Shown: positions 1-7,169 of the stretch, one piece after another
How the letters are laid out: each line of letters opens with the position of its first letter
Position numbering within the stretch: the stretch's first letter is position 1
Origin: Microbacterium sp. TPD7012
GTDB lineage: Bacteria > Actinomycetota > Actinomycetes > Actinomycetales > Microbacteriaceae
NCBI RefSeq assembly: GCF_003075395.1
Contig: NZ_QDFV01000002.1
Span: forward strand, 558,001 to 622,000
Reading direction: 5' to 3'
DNA: 64,000 nt
Translations under genes and position numbers: made by a program
Notes under the pieces: model-generated
Seen by the model: the letters and a program-made list of their open reading frames with translations, nothing else
Databases searched by the model: none
What the model was told of the DNA's origin: nothing

Positions 1-1
1 C

Positions 2-526
2 CAGCCGTTCGACGACCGGCTCGGCCTGCAGTGGTCGAAGGCGCTCGAGGTGTTCGCGATCGTGCTCCTCCCCGTCGCGCTCGGCATGCTCATCCGTCGG
101 TTCTGGCCGAGGTTCGCGACAGGGATGGACAAGCCCGTGCGGATAGCATCCGTCGTCATCCTCATCGTCGTCATCGTCGGCGCCGTCGTGTCGAACTGGG
201 CATTGCTCATCTCCAACTTCACCCAGCTCGCGCTGATCACGGTGCTCTTCTGCGTGATCAGCCTGACCATCGGCTTCCTCATCCCGCGGTGGCTGCGGGT
301 GGGCAGGCGACAGGCCATCGCCACCTCGTTCGAGATCGGCATCCACAACGCCACTCTCGCGATCGTCATCGCGCAGTCCGTGCTCGGCTCCGTCGAACTG
401 AGCCTCCCCGCAGCTGTCTACGGCGTGCTGATGTTCTTCATCGCCTTCGGATTCGGGTTCCTCATCCGCGATCGGACGGCGGCGGAAGAGGTGGCGCCGG
501 CCTCGACGACGTCCCAGGGTTCATAG
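2..526 (+). CDS. Bile acid:sodium symporter (BASS) family protein, C-terminal part
   Basis: The reading frame is open from the left edge, so the N-terminal half lies outside the window. The visible ~174 residues contain about five hydrophobic segments and the segment FEIGIHNATLAIVIA, which matches the conserved E-x-G-x-Q/H-N-x-x-L-A helix of BASS/ACR3-type transporters, where the Glu/Asn region lines the substrate and sodium path. The family moves organic anions such as bile acids, pantoate or 2-keto acids with Na+; the substrate here cannot be told. The stop codon overlaps a candidate -10 box for the next gene. Confidence 0.8.
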   Translation, partial: QPFDDRLGLQWSKALEVFAIVLLPVALGMLIRRFWPRFATGMDKPVRIASVVILIVVIVGAVVSNWALLISNFTQLALITVLFCVISLTIGFLIPRWLRVGRRQAIATSFEIGIHNATLAIVIAQSVLGSVELSLPAAVYGVLMFFIAFGFGFLIRDRTAAEEVAPASTTSQGS

Positions 527-529
527 ACT
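524..529 (+). promoter_or_regulatory. -10 box (TAGACT) for leaderless FBP-domain gene
   Basis: TAGACT fits the actinobacterial TAnnnT consensus and lies exactly 6 nt before the ATG at 536, so transcription would begin on the start codon. No Shine-Dalgarno sequence precedes that ATG. The box overlaps the stop codon of the upstream transporter gene. The -35 region (CTCGAC, about 501-506) is weak. Confidence 0.5.
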
Positions 530-535
530 GGAACG

Positions 536-1027
536 ATGCGAGCGCTCACCGAAGCCGAAGTCCGGGCATCGTTCGTCAACGCGGACGAAGACGAGCTGCG
601 CACCCTCGAGATGCCGCACGACTTCGTGCTCGTCGACTGGGACTACCTCGACTTCTTCGCGTGGCGCGACCCGAGCGCGTCCAAGCGCGGGTACGTCCTG
701 ATCCAGCACGACGGCGGCGTCGTCGGAGTGGTGCTCCGCGCGTCAGAACCGGGACGAGGGCGCTCCGGCATGTGCAACATCTGCCACACGATGCAGCCGG
801 GAAACCAGGTGGCCATGCTCTCTGCCCGCCGCACAGGAGAAGCAGGACGCCGCGGCGACTCCTTCGGCACCTACATCTGCTCCGACCTCTCGTGCCACGA
901 GAACGTGCGGTTGGCGCACCCCCTCGCACCCAACGAGGTGCGCTCACCCGGGCAGGTGGACTTCCGGCTCGACGGCACCCGTCGGCGGATGGAGGCGTTC
1001 GTCTCGCGCGTCTGGGCGCAGGACTGA
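536..1027 (+). CDS. FBP-domain (EF-G-binding, treble-clef zinc finger) protein
   Basis: A 163-residue cytoplasmic protein. It has two cysteine pairs, C80-x2-C83 and C115-x4-C120, in the C-terminal half, in the contexts MCNICHTMQPGN and GTYICSDLSC. This is the layout of the FBP/FusB-like C-terminal treble-clef zinc finger found in actinobacterial elongation-factor-G-binding proteins. FusB relatives bind EF-G on the ribosome and can release fusidic-acid-stalled factor. Whether this one gives fusidic acid protection or only assists ribosome turnover is not shown by the sequence. The start is set by a leaderless promoter. Confidence 0.75.
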   Translation: MRALTEAEVRASFVNADEDELRTLEMPHDFVLVDWDYLDFFAWRDPSASKRGYVLIQHDGGVVGVVLRASEPGRGRSGMCNICHTMQPGNQVAMLSARRTGEAGRRGDSFGTYICSDLSCHENVRLAHPLAPNEVRSPGQVDFRLDGTRRRMEAFVSRVWAQD

Positions 1028-1073
1028 TCGCGGTTACGCTGGACCCACACGTCCCATGCTCGAAGGAGAAGCC

Positions 1074-1877
1074 ATGAGCGATGCCATCCTGTTCCGTGTC
1101 GAAGAGGGGATGGCACGGCTCACGCTGAACCGTCCGACCCGGCTCAACGCGTTCAACGCCGACCTCGCTCACGCCTGGAAGGACGTGACGGCCGAGGCCA
1201 CGTCGAGAGCGGATGTGAAGGCGATCCTGCTCGACGCATCGGGCCCGGCCTTCTGCGCCGGCGGAGACGTCATCGACATGGCCACGACGATGGGATCCTC
1301 CGCCGGGGCGGACATCACGGCGCTCGCCGAGGTGATCAACGCCGGCATCCGCTCGCTCACCGAATCGTCGGTTCCCGTCGTCGCCGCGGCGCACGGGACG
1401 ACGGCGGGCGGGGGACTCGGCATCCTCCTCTGCAGCGACTACGCCGTCGTCGGATCGCGATCCCGACTCGGCAGCCTCTACGCGAACATCGGTCTCACCC
1501 CGGACCTGTCGGTCTCGGCGCAGCTCGCCCGCGCCGTCGGGCAGCGCCGTGCGCTGCAGCTCGTCCTGCAGGACCGTCTTCTCACCGCGCAGGAGGCGGT
1601 GGCGTGGGGACTGGTCGCGGAGGCGGTCGAGGGAGAGGATGCCGCGACCGAGGCAGAGCGCGTGCGGGCACGCGGCGAGGAGATCGCACGCTTCTGGCTG
1701 GCCGGTGCCGCCGACGCCTACGGACAGGCCAAGCACCTGGTGCGATCCCAGCCGGAGCGCTCGTTCGTCGAGCAGCTGAGCGAGGAGGCCCGTTCGATCG
1801 GGGCAGCCCTCGAGACCCCGGACGCGCAGGCGCGGGTCGCGGCCTTCGCCGCGGCATCCGCGAAGCGATCCGTCTGA
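1074..1877 (+). CDS. Enoyl-CoA hydratase/isomerase family protein
   Basis: A 267-residue crotonase-fold protein, the usual length for a single-domain family member. The N-terminal LNRPTRLNAFN motif, the oxyanion-hole segment GPAFCAGGDV (about residues 58-67) and TAGGGLGILLCSDYAV (about 105-120) are all present. It would hydrate or isomerise an enoyl-CoA, as in fatty-acid or amino-acid beta-oxidation. No other beta-oxidation gene is nearby, so the substrate is open. The ATG at 1074 is preferred over the in-frame ATG at 1056 because GAAGGAGA lies 5 nt before it. Confidence 0.85.
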   Translation: MSDAILFRVEEGMARLTLNRPTRLNAFNADLAHAWKDVTAEATSRADVKAILLDASGPAFCAGGDVIDMATTMGSSAGADITALAEVINAGIRSLTESSVPVVAAAHGTTAGGGLGILLCSDYAVVGSRSRLGSLYANIGLTPDLSVSAQLARAVGQRRALQLVLQDRLLTAQEAVAWGLVAEAVEGEDAATEAERVRARGEEIARFWLAGAADAYGQAKHLVRSQPERSFVEQLSEEARSIGAALETPDAQARVAAFAAASAKRSV

Positions 1878-1911
1878 CTGCTTCTGCACCGACCGCGCTC
1901 CGGCGGTGACT

Positions 1912-1940
1912 TTGCCCCGTCCGGGCGGCCGCCGGGGCAA
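1912..1940 (+). terminator. Possible terminator hairpin after enoyl-CoA hydratase gene
   Basis: A 7-bp perfect inverted repeat (TTGCCCC / GGGGCAA) encloses a 15-nt GC-rich loop, 35 nt after the stop codon. There is no T tract, which is common for GC-rich actinobacterial terminators. Function is inferred from position only. Confidence 0.3.
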
Positions 1941-1993
1941 CGGGCCGCTCGCGTGGCAGGATGAGGGCATCGCCGCTCAACGAGAGGATGGCC

Positions 1994-2995
1994 ATGTCTC
2001 AGCCGGAGATCACCGCGCATCAGACGACGCAGGGTGAGAAGAAGAACATGTCGCTGCTTATCAGGGGAGCGATCTGGATCGCCATCGGCGCGCTGATCGC
2101 TGCGGCGCTCGTGTGCGTCGTCTGGGTGCTGATCGGCGATCAGGACGGCCTGATCGGTCGGGCGTTCCTCACCATCCTGCTCCTCGCCGCCTTCGCCGGC
2201 ATCGCGATCCTCGAGGCCGGTCTCGCACCGAACCGGCCGGACTGGCTCGCACTCGCCAGCATGGTGACGTGGATCGTCGCGCTCCTGGTCGGCGCCGTGA
2301 AGATCTGGCTTCCCGAGGAGGACGGCTACTTCACAGGGGCGGAGCGGTTCTTCCAGCTGCTGCTCGTCATCGGCATCCTGCAGCTCGCCCTGCTCCACGT
2401 GCGTCTCTTCACGCCTGCGGCGCGGCGCCACGTGACGACGTTCACCCGCATCATCTACATCGCGACGATCGTGTTCCTGGCCGGCCTCGTCGGTCTGCTC
2501 ATCTTCTTCCTGGCTTTCCCGCACAGCTTCGACTACAGCGAGCTCTACTGGCGCATCGTGGTCGCGCTGACGATCCTTGCGGCTGTCGGCACGACGCTCA
2601 TCCCGCTCCTGAACGCGCTCTTCGCGCCGAAGAAGCCGACGCAGGCATCAGCCGCCATCGCAGCCGCGCCGGCCTGGCCCACGTACGCCGACGGCGTCAC
2701 CCCGCTCCCCGCGCTTCCTGACGCGTCGCCCGACTGGAACGCCTACTACACCGGATACCCGAGTGTCGCGCCGCAGCAGCAGGCGCTCGGGCAGGCTCCG
2801 GCAGCAGCGTTCCCTGTCGCGCCGGAACCGGCCGCGCCGCAGTACGCACAGGCGTTCGCCCCGCCCGCTCCGCAGGCGCCGGAGGTGCCCCCGGTACCGC
2901 AGGCTCCCGTCGCCGAGCCTCCGGCCGCACCGCAGCAGACGGCTCCGCCCGCATTCCCGCCGCCTCCGCCCGCACCGCAGTACCCGGCGCAGTGA
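1994..2995 (+). CDS. Membrane protein with proline-rich C-terminal tail
   Basis: About 333 residues. The first ~210 residues carry five to six hydrophobic segments. The last ~115 are low-complexity Pro/Ala/Gln with repeated PAAP, PPVPQAP and PPPPPAPQ words, and would lie on one side of the membrane. Such tails are common in actinobacterial divisome or cell-envelope proteins, but I recognise no family and assign no function. The ATG at 1994 is chosen over 1988 because GAGAGG is then 6 nt upstream. It is translationally coupled to the inositol monophosphatase gene, whose GTG overlaps this stop codon. Confidence 0.75.
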   Translation: MSQPEITAHQTTQGEKKNMSLLIRGAIWIAIGALIAAALVCVVWVLIGDQDGLIGRAFLTILLLAAFAGIAILEAGLAPNRPDWLALASMVTWIVALLVGAVKIWLPEEDGYFTGAERFFQLLLVIGILQLALLHVRLFTPAARRHVTTFTRIIYIATIVFLAGLVGLLIFFLAFPHSFDYSELYWRIVVALTILAAVGTTLIPLLNALFAPKKPTQASAAIAAAPAWPTYADGVTPLPALPDASPDWNAYYTGYPSVAPQQQALGQAPAAAFPVAPEPAAPQYAQAFAPPAPQAPEVPPVPQAPVAEPPAAPQQTAPPAFPPPPPAPQYPAQ

Positions 2996-3786
2996 CGCTC
3001 GAGGGTGAACTCAAGGATCTCGCGACCGAGATCGCACGTGAGGCCGGCGAGCTCGCGCTCCGCCGTCGCCGTGACGGCGTGCATCTGGCCGCGACCAAGT
3101 CGACGATCGCCGATATCGTCACCGAAGCCGACCGCGAGGTCGAGGCACTGATCCGTGCGCGCGTCGATGCGGCCCGCCCGGACGACGGATTCCTCGGTGA
3201 GGAGTCCGGGGCCGAGAGCGGGACCAGCGGCATCACCTGGGTCGTCGATCCGATCGACGGCACCGTCAACTACGCCTACGGGATGCCGGCCTACAACGTC
3301 AGCATCGCCGCCGTGCGAGGCCCGGCGGAACCCGGGTCGTGGGAGGCGCTGGCCGCCGCGGTCAACGCCCCGGCGCTCGGCGAACTGTTCACGGCTGCCC
3401 GCGGGCATGGCGCCTGGGCGGGGGAGACCCGACTCGCGGTGACGTCCGACACCTCGGCCGGGGCGCTTCTCGCCACCGGCTTCGGATACGACCCGGCCAC
3501 CCACGACGGCGACCTCGCGACCGTGCGACGTGTGATGACGATGGCGCGAGATCTGCGCCGGTCGGGATCCGCCGCCCTCGATCTCGCCTATGTGGCGGCG
3601 GGAAGACTCGACGGCTACTTCGAACGAGGGCTCAAGCCGTGGGATTTCGCGGCGGGAGCGCTCCTCGTCGAGGAGGCCGGCGGCCTGGTCTCGCGCCACG
3701 ACGTCGATTCGGCGCGGCCCATGCTGATCTCCGGAGGACCCGAGGTGCACGCCCGGCTCCTCGCTCTTCTGGGGGAGAAACACTGA
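2992..3786 (+). CDS. Inositol monophosphatase family protein
   Basis: A 264-residue Mg2+-dependent phosphatase of the IMPase/FBPase superfamily. All three metal-site motifs are present: GEES at about residues 68-71, DPIDGTVN at about 86-93 and WDFAAG at about 217-222. Family members hydrolyse inositol-1-phosphate, histidinol-phosphate, PAP or fructose-1,6-bisphosphate, and the motifs alone do not separate these. In actinobacteria inositol phosphatases feed phosphatidylinositol and mycothiol synthesis. The GTG start overlaps the upstream stop (GTGA), so translation is probably coupled to the membrane-protein gene. Confidence 0.88.
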   Translation: MTLEGELKDLATEIAREAGELALRRRRDGVHLAATKSTIADIVTEADREVEALIRARVDAARPDDGFLGEESGAESGTSGITWVVDPIDGTVNYAYGMPAYNVSIAAVRGPAEPGSWEALAAAVNAPALGELFTAARGHGAWAGETRLAVTSDTSAGALLATGFGYDPATHDGDLATVRRVMTMARDLRRSGSAALDLAYVAAGRLDGYFERGLKPWDFAAGALLVEEAGGLVSRHDVDSARPMLISGGPEVHARLLALLGEKH

Positions 3787-3838
3787 CCTGTTCATGGCAT
3801 TCCCAGGCGGATACCGATAAGGTCTTACGCGATCGTTA

Positions 3839-3861
3839 CTTTCACCACCCGAAGGTGAAAG
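3839..3861 (+). terminator. Perfect 8-bp hairpin between IMPase and M23 genes
   Basis: CTTTCACC and GGTGAAAG form a perfect stem around a 7-nt loop. It lies 53 nt after the IMPase stop and about 48 nt before the M23 start. It could terminate the upstream transcript or act as a 5'-leader structure of the M23 gene. No T tract follows. Confidence 0.35.
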
Positions 3862-3908
3862 CCGAGTTAGCGCCCCCGAGCTTGACGCACGACTGAGAGA
3901 ACAACGCT

Positions 3909-5174
3909 TTGCCCTTCGAGAATCCCCAGGCTGCCTCTGCGCCCACGCGCCGGTCCAGCCGACTCCGCACCACGGCCTCTGAGGCCCCTGCGGTGGGACC
4001 GACGGAATCTGTCGCAGCAGCTGAGGCTGTCATCGCCCTCGCCGCTGTCGCCCCGCTCTCCCGCCGCGCCGCCCGCCAGCGTGTGACCGCCGACGCCCCG
4101 ATCGACGACGCGCCCCTGACCCGCATCGACGACGCATCTGAGCACGCAGCCGAGCCCGTCACCGTCGACGCCCCGGCCGAGACCGACAAGGTCGAAGAGC
4201 TCGTCGAGGTCTCCGAGCCGGAGGCTTCCGAGGCTTTCGAGATGCCCGCAGCGACGAGCGCGGAGGCGTCGGACGACACGGCGGACGCCGATGCTTTCGA
4301 GCGCGCGTCCCGGGCATTCCGCGCGACCGGGCCCGTGCCCACGGCATCCGCTCCGTCCGAGCCGGCCGCCGGCCAGTCCGCGACCGACGCGAAGAGCGAG
4401 AGCGATGCGGCTGTTCCCGCCACGAGCCGCCGTGAGCGCAGCGCGCGCAAGGTCTTCGCCGTCGGTGCGACGGTCGGTGTCATGAGCCTCGCGGGTCTGC
4501 TCGCGGTCTCGATGACGCTCCCCGCCGAGGCTGTGGCCGCCTCCCAGGGCACGTCCCTCGCCGCGACCTCGCTCGTCGCCTCCTCCCAGCAGGCCGCCGA
4601 CGGTGAGTCCGCCGACGAGATCCAGGCCTTCGTCGCTCCGGCCGGCGTCCAGAACGAGGCCCTCACGCGCGCCGACGGCTTCAGCACGATCTCGCTCGTC
4701 CAGGTCGCGGCCGAGCAGGGCATCAACTACTCCAACGAGGTCTTCACGAACGACCCCGACGCGGCCATCCAGTGGCCGTTCCTCGTCGGCGTCGGAATGA
4801 CCGACGGCTACGGCATGCGCAGCGGCCGTCTGCACGAGGGCATCGACTTCGTCCCCGGCGACGGCGCTCCGATCCAGGCCATCGCCGACGGAACCGTGCG
4901 CATCGCGACCGAGCAGGGCGACGCCTACGGCGTGACCGTCTACATCGATCACGTGATCGACGGCGCGGTCATCACGAGCCACTACTCGCACATGCAGTAC
5001 GGCTCGCTGCAGGTCAAGGCCGGCGACACGGTGAAGGTCGGCGACATCGTCGGCAAGACCGGAAACACGGGCCGTTCCTACGGCGCACACCTGCACTTCG
5101 AGCTCATCGTCAACGGATCGACCATCGATCCGCTGCCGTGGCTCCGCACGAACGCGGGTCGGTCCTCGTACTGA
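3909..5174 (+). CDS. M23 family (LytM-type) metallo-endopeptidase
   Basis: A 421-residue protein with a C-terminal peptidase M23 domain at about residues 295-415. The zinc ligands are in HEGID (about 308-312) and HLHFE (about 393-397). M23 enzymes cut peptide cross-bridges of peptidoglycan outside the cell. Unusually, the hydrophobic export segment (VGVMSLAGLLAVSMTLPAEA) is not at the N-terminus but at about 187-207, after an Ala/Glu/Asp-rich, probably disordered and cytosolic stretch. The TTG start is chosen because GAGAG lies just upstream and the frame is open with coding-like composition from there; a later start cannot be excluded. A hairpin precedes the gene and two tRNA genes follow. 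Confidence 0.82.
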   Translation: MPFENPQAASAPTRRSSRLRTTASEAPAVGPTESVAAAEAVIALAAVAPLSRRAARQRVTADAPIDDAPLTRIDDASEHAAEPVTVDAPAETDKVEELVEVSEPEASEAFEMPAATSAEASDDTADADAFERASRAFRATGPVPTASAPSEPAAGQSATDAKSESDAAVPATSRRERSARKVFAVGATVGVMSLAGLLAVSMTLPAEAVAASQGTSLAATSLVASSQQAADGESADEIQAFVAPAGVQNEALTRADGFSTISLVQVAAEQGINYSNEVFTNDPDAAIQWPFLVGVGMTDGYGMRSGRLHEGIDFVPGDGAPIQAIADGTVRIATEQGDAYGVTVYIDHVIDGAVITSHYSHMQYGSLQVKAGDTVKVGDIVGKTGNTGRSYGAHLHFELIVNGSTIDPLPWLRTNAGRSSY

Positions 5175-5223
5175 CCCGCCTTGATTTCATGAGGACGCCA
5201 TGGTGATGGTATTCTCGTGTGGT

Positions 5224-5239
5224 TGCCCCGAGAGGGGCA
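5224..5239 (+). terminator. Small GC hairpin after M23 gene
   Basis: TGCCCC-gaga-GGGGCA forms a 6-bp stem with a tetraloop, about 50 nt after the M23 stop and just before tRNA-Thr. It could end the M23 transcript or lie in the tRNA leader. There is no T tract. Confidence 0.25.
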
Positions 5240-5243
5240 GCAC

Positions 5244-5315
5244 GCCCCGATAGCTCAGTGGCAGAGCACTTCCATGGTAAGGAAGGGGTCGTCAGTTCAA
5301 TCCTGACTCGGGGCT
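5244..5315 (+). tRNA. tRNA-Thr (GGT anticodon)
   Basis: A 72-nt cloverleaf. The acceptor stem GCCCCGA pairs with TCGGGGC and the D arm is GCTC/GAGC. The anticodon stem CTTCC/GGAAG holds the loop ATGGTAA, giving anticodon GGT (reads ACC/ACT). The T arm is GTCAG-TTCAATC-CTGAC and the discriminator base is T. All stems are fully paired. CCA is not encoded. Confidence 0.96.
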
Positions 5316-5351
5316 CGCAGCATTCTTCTCACACGCGGACGGATGCCTCGC

Positions 5352-5425
5352 GGCAGGGTAGCTCAGCTGGTTAGAGCGCACGACTCATAATCGTGAGGTC
5401 GCGGGTTCAAGCCCCGCTCCTGCTA
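5352..5425 (+). tRNA. tRNA-Met (CAT anticodon, elongator type)
   Basis: A 74-nt cloverleaf. The acceptor GGCAGGG pairs with TCCTGCT with two G-T pairs. The anticodon stem CACGA/TCGTG holds loop CTCATAA, giving anticodon CAT. The T arm is GCGGG-TTCAAGC-CCCGC and the discriminator is A. A paired 1-72 position and the lack of the three G-C pairs of the initiator anticodon stem argue for elongator Met. It lies 36 nt after tRNA-Thr and probably shares its transcript. Confidence 0.95.
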
Positions 5426-5435
5426 CAGATCAAGA

Positions 5436-5456
5436 CCCCCGGTTTCCGGGGGTTTT
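5436..5456 (+). terminator. Rho-independent terminator of the tRNA operon
   Basis: CCCCCGG-TTT-CCGGGGG forms a 7-bp stem with a 3-nt loop, followed directly by TTTT. It starts 10 nt after tRNA-Met. Confidence 0.88.
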
Positions 5457-5595
5457 GTCGTATCCGGGGGCGATGGGCGGAACGGCCTGGGGGAGTGGTG
5501 TGCCGGTTTTGTGCCGGACGCGGCACTGCAGATGAACGCTGGCCGCTGTCGGTGCCTGCACGTTACACTTGGGGTACGGCGGGCAGTAGCCCTCG
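5457..5595. other. Gene-free stretch between tRNA terminator and DUF3800-like gene
   Basis: No coding frame is convincing here. The only structure seen is a short inverted repeat GTGCCG-gacg-CGGCAC near 5510-5525, next to a second GTGCCGG word. No integrase gene or second copy of the tRNA-Met 3' end was seen. Confidence 0.5.
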
Positions 5596-5634
5596 GAGCC
5601 TGGCAGTCTTCCGGACGGTAGACGAGCCAGGCTC
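5596..5634 (-). terminator. Hairpin terminator of the DUF3800-like gene
   Basis: GAGCCTGGC and GCCAGGCTC form a perfect 9-bp stem, and an inner GTCT/AGAC stem extends it. It lies 8 nt beyond the stop codon of the minus-strand gene, so it probably ends that transcript. There is no clear T tract. Confidence 0.5.
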
Positions 5635-5642
5635 ACGTGTTT

Positions 5643-6179
5643 CTAGAGTCGGAAGACCCGTGCATCGACGATGGCGTCGACCCGACGGATCCAGTCGCCG
5701 CCGTTCGAATAGCACCAAGCGACGGCGTCGCTCACCCAGAGCAGAGGATGCGCGTGGGGCGCGACATGTCGGTAGGACATCTCTGAAGATCCTGCACGGC
5801 GGAATATTTCGGCGATCAATCTTCGGTCTGCGCGCTCGAGGGATTCGTCTCGCTCGATGATCAAATGCGCCACGCCCGCATCGACAGCCTTCTCTGTCAG
5901 CGCGGTCAGGCACAGGGGTCGTGCTTCCTTGTCCGACTGATGCTTGACGACCCACACCGACGCCCGCAGATCAAGATCGCACATGCGAGAAATGATCTGG
6001 CGGCGCCGACTGTCGCCCTCACTCTTGAAGTGGATTCGGCGCTGACCAGGCTTGAGCAGATCCCGCAACACGCGCTCGGAGACCTGCACACTCTCCATGA
6101 TCGAGGCGGTGGCAACGACGTAGTAGCCTCGCGCCTTGGACTCGTCAACGTAGACGCGGTCGTTGGGGCGGAAGCTCAC
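5643..6179 (-). CDS. DUF3800-like (RNase H-fold) protein
   Basis: A 178-residue protein with the acidic pattern of DUF3800: VYVDES near the N-terminus (residues 9-14), a middle IHFKSEGD segment, LIIERDESLERADRR, and a C-terminal LLWVSDAVAWC. DUF3800 proteins have an RNase H-like fold, are widespread on mobile and defence-rich DNA, and have no settled function. At 178 residues this one is at the short end of the family. The GTG start has no good Shine-Dalgarno but a TACGGT box (6186-6191) exactly 6 nt upstream, so it is probably leaderless. It stands alone between a tRNA pair and a GNAT gene. Confidence 0.65.
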   Translation of the reverse strand: MSFRPNDRVYVDESKARGYYVVATASIMESVQVSERVLRDLLKPGQRRIHFKSEGDSRRRQIISRMCDLDLRASVWVVKHQSDKEARPLCLTALTEKAVDAGVAHLIIERDESLERADRRLIAEIFRRAGSSEMSYRHVAPHAHPLLWVSDAVAWCYSNGGDWIRRVDAIVDARVFRL

Positions 6180-6289
6180 GGGTCCACCGTATGTCGCATG
6201 TCGGACGTTGCTATGGCGACCACAGGCTGGGCTCGAACACGAGCATCCGACTCTCGCTCTGACGCACTCTGCCGTGAACGCAGCCGCCC

Positions 6290-6715
6290 TCAGTCGTCCG
6301 GGATGAGCCTCTTGCCGGTGAGCAGCGTGCCCTCGCGGATGTAGTCGAGGCCGTCGTAGAAATCCAGCACCGCGTCGTTCCCCGGACGGACCATCAGCAT
6401 GACCTTCGGGCATCCGAGCGCCTCGAGCCGGGCTTCCGCCTCCTGCACGAGCCGTCGACCGATGCCTTCGCCCCGGCGCGCCGGCCCGCTCGCGAGGTAG
6501 TAGAGCCACCCGCGGTGACCGTCGTACCCCGCCATGACGGTCCCGACGACGGTGTCCCGGTCGGCGGCGACGAGCAGCAGCTCGGGCCACACCGCGCGGG
6601 CGCGGCGGATGTCGGCGCGAGGATCGTTCCAGGGGCGGGTGAGGCCGGTCTCGTGCCAGAGGTCGATGACCGGCTCGACGTCGGCATCGGTCAGGGCGCG
6701 GATCTCCAGAGTCAC
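6290..6715 (-). CDS. GNAT family N-acetyltransferase
   Basis: A 141-residue single GNAT domain. The acetyl-CoA pyrophosphate-binding motif A is seen as YYLASGPARRGEGIGRRLV (R-x-x-G-x-G/A; about residues 72-90). The C-terminal LMVRPGNDAVLDFYDGLDY matches the family motif B with its conserved Asn and Tyr. It resembles YpeA-type acetyltransferases, and the acceptor (protein N-terminus or small amine) is unknown. The GTG start lies 6 nt after a TAGATT box (6722-6727 on this strand) with no Shine-Dalgarno, so it is probably leaderless. Confidence 0.88.
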   Translation of the reverse strand: MTLEIRALTDADVEPVIDLWHETGLTRPWNDPRADIRRARAVWPELLLVAADRDTVVGTVMAGYDGHRGWLYYLASGPARRGEGIGRRLVQEAEARLEALGCPKVMLMVRPGNDAVLDFYDGLDYIREGTLLTGKRLIPDD

Positions 6716-6789
6716 CTGGCAAATCTACTTCGGCGCCGGTGAAGCGGTCGAACGAGGGGTGGTGCCCGCGCCGGGACACCACCCTCCGA

Positions 6790-7167
6790 TCAGTTCACCC
6801 GCGACACGTGGTAGTGCGAGATGAGCAGGTCGTCGGCCTCACGCTCGAAGACCAGCGTGAGGTGCGTCACGATGTCGTCTCGCCCCTCGAGGTGGAACAG
6901 CGCTTCGAGGTAGGCCACGACCGCGTCATCTCCCAGGTCGTGCGCCCGAAGGACGTCATACTCCACCGTCAGGGGGACCGGCTGGGAGGCGTAGTACGCC
7001 ACGACCCCGGCACGCCCGATCGAGTGCTCCGGAAGCAGCCCCTGGAACAGGGCATCCGTCGTGAACGCGGAGGCGATGCGATCGAGATCCCCGGCGCCGA
7101 TTCCCTGCTGCCATCGGGTCAGCGCCGGTGCGATCCGGGCTGCGGCTGCCGTCGTGTGTGCGGTCAT
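6790..7167 (-). CDS. Nuclear transport factor 2-like (SnoaL/SgcJ-type) protein
   Basis: A 125-residue cone-fold (NTF2-like) protein. It has the family's N-terminal helix with WQQGIGAGDLDRIASAFTTD, followed by DALFQGLLPEHSIGRAGVV and a C-terminal beta strand pair. Members are small cytoplasmic enzymes or binding proteins, and the ligand cannot be told. It lies 2 nt downstream of the SDR gene on the same strand, so it is co-transcribed with it and probably under the same TetR regulator. Confidence 0.75.
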   Translation of the reverse strand: MTAHTTAAAARIAPALTRWQQGIGAGDLDRIASAFTTDALFQGLLPEHSIGRAGVVAYYASQPVPLTVEYDVLRAHDLGDDAVVAYLEALFHLEGRDDIVTHLTLVFEREADDLLISHYHVSRVN

Positions 7168-7169
7168 GA

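Noticed and set aside
3787..3908. Possible c-di-AMP (ydaO) riboswitch before the M23 gene
   Set aside because: Wall-hydrolase genes in actinobacteria often have one, but the 122-nt gap is too short and lacks the conserved ydaO blocks. Only a simple hairpin is visible.
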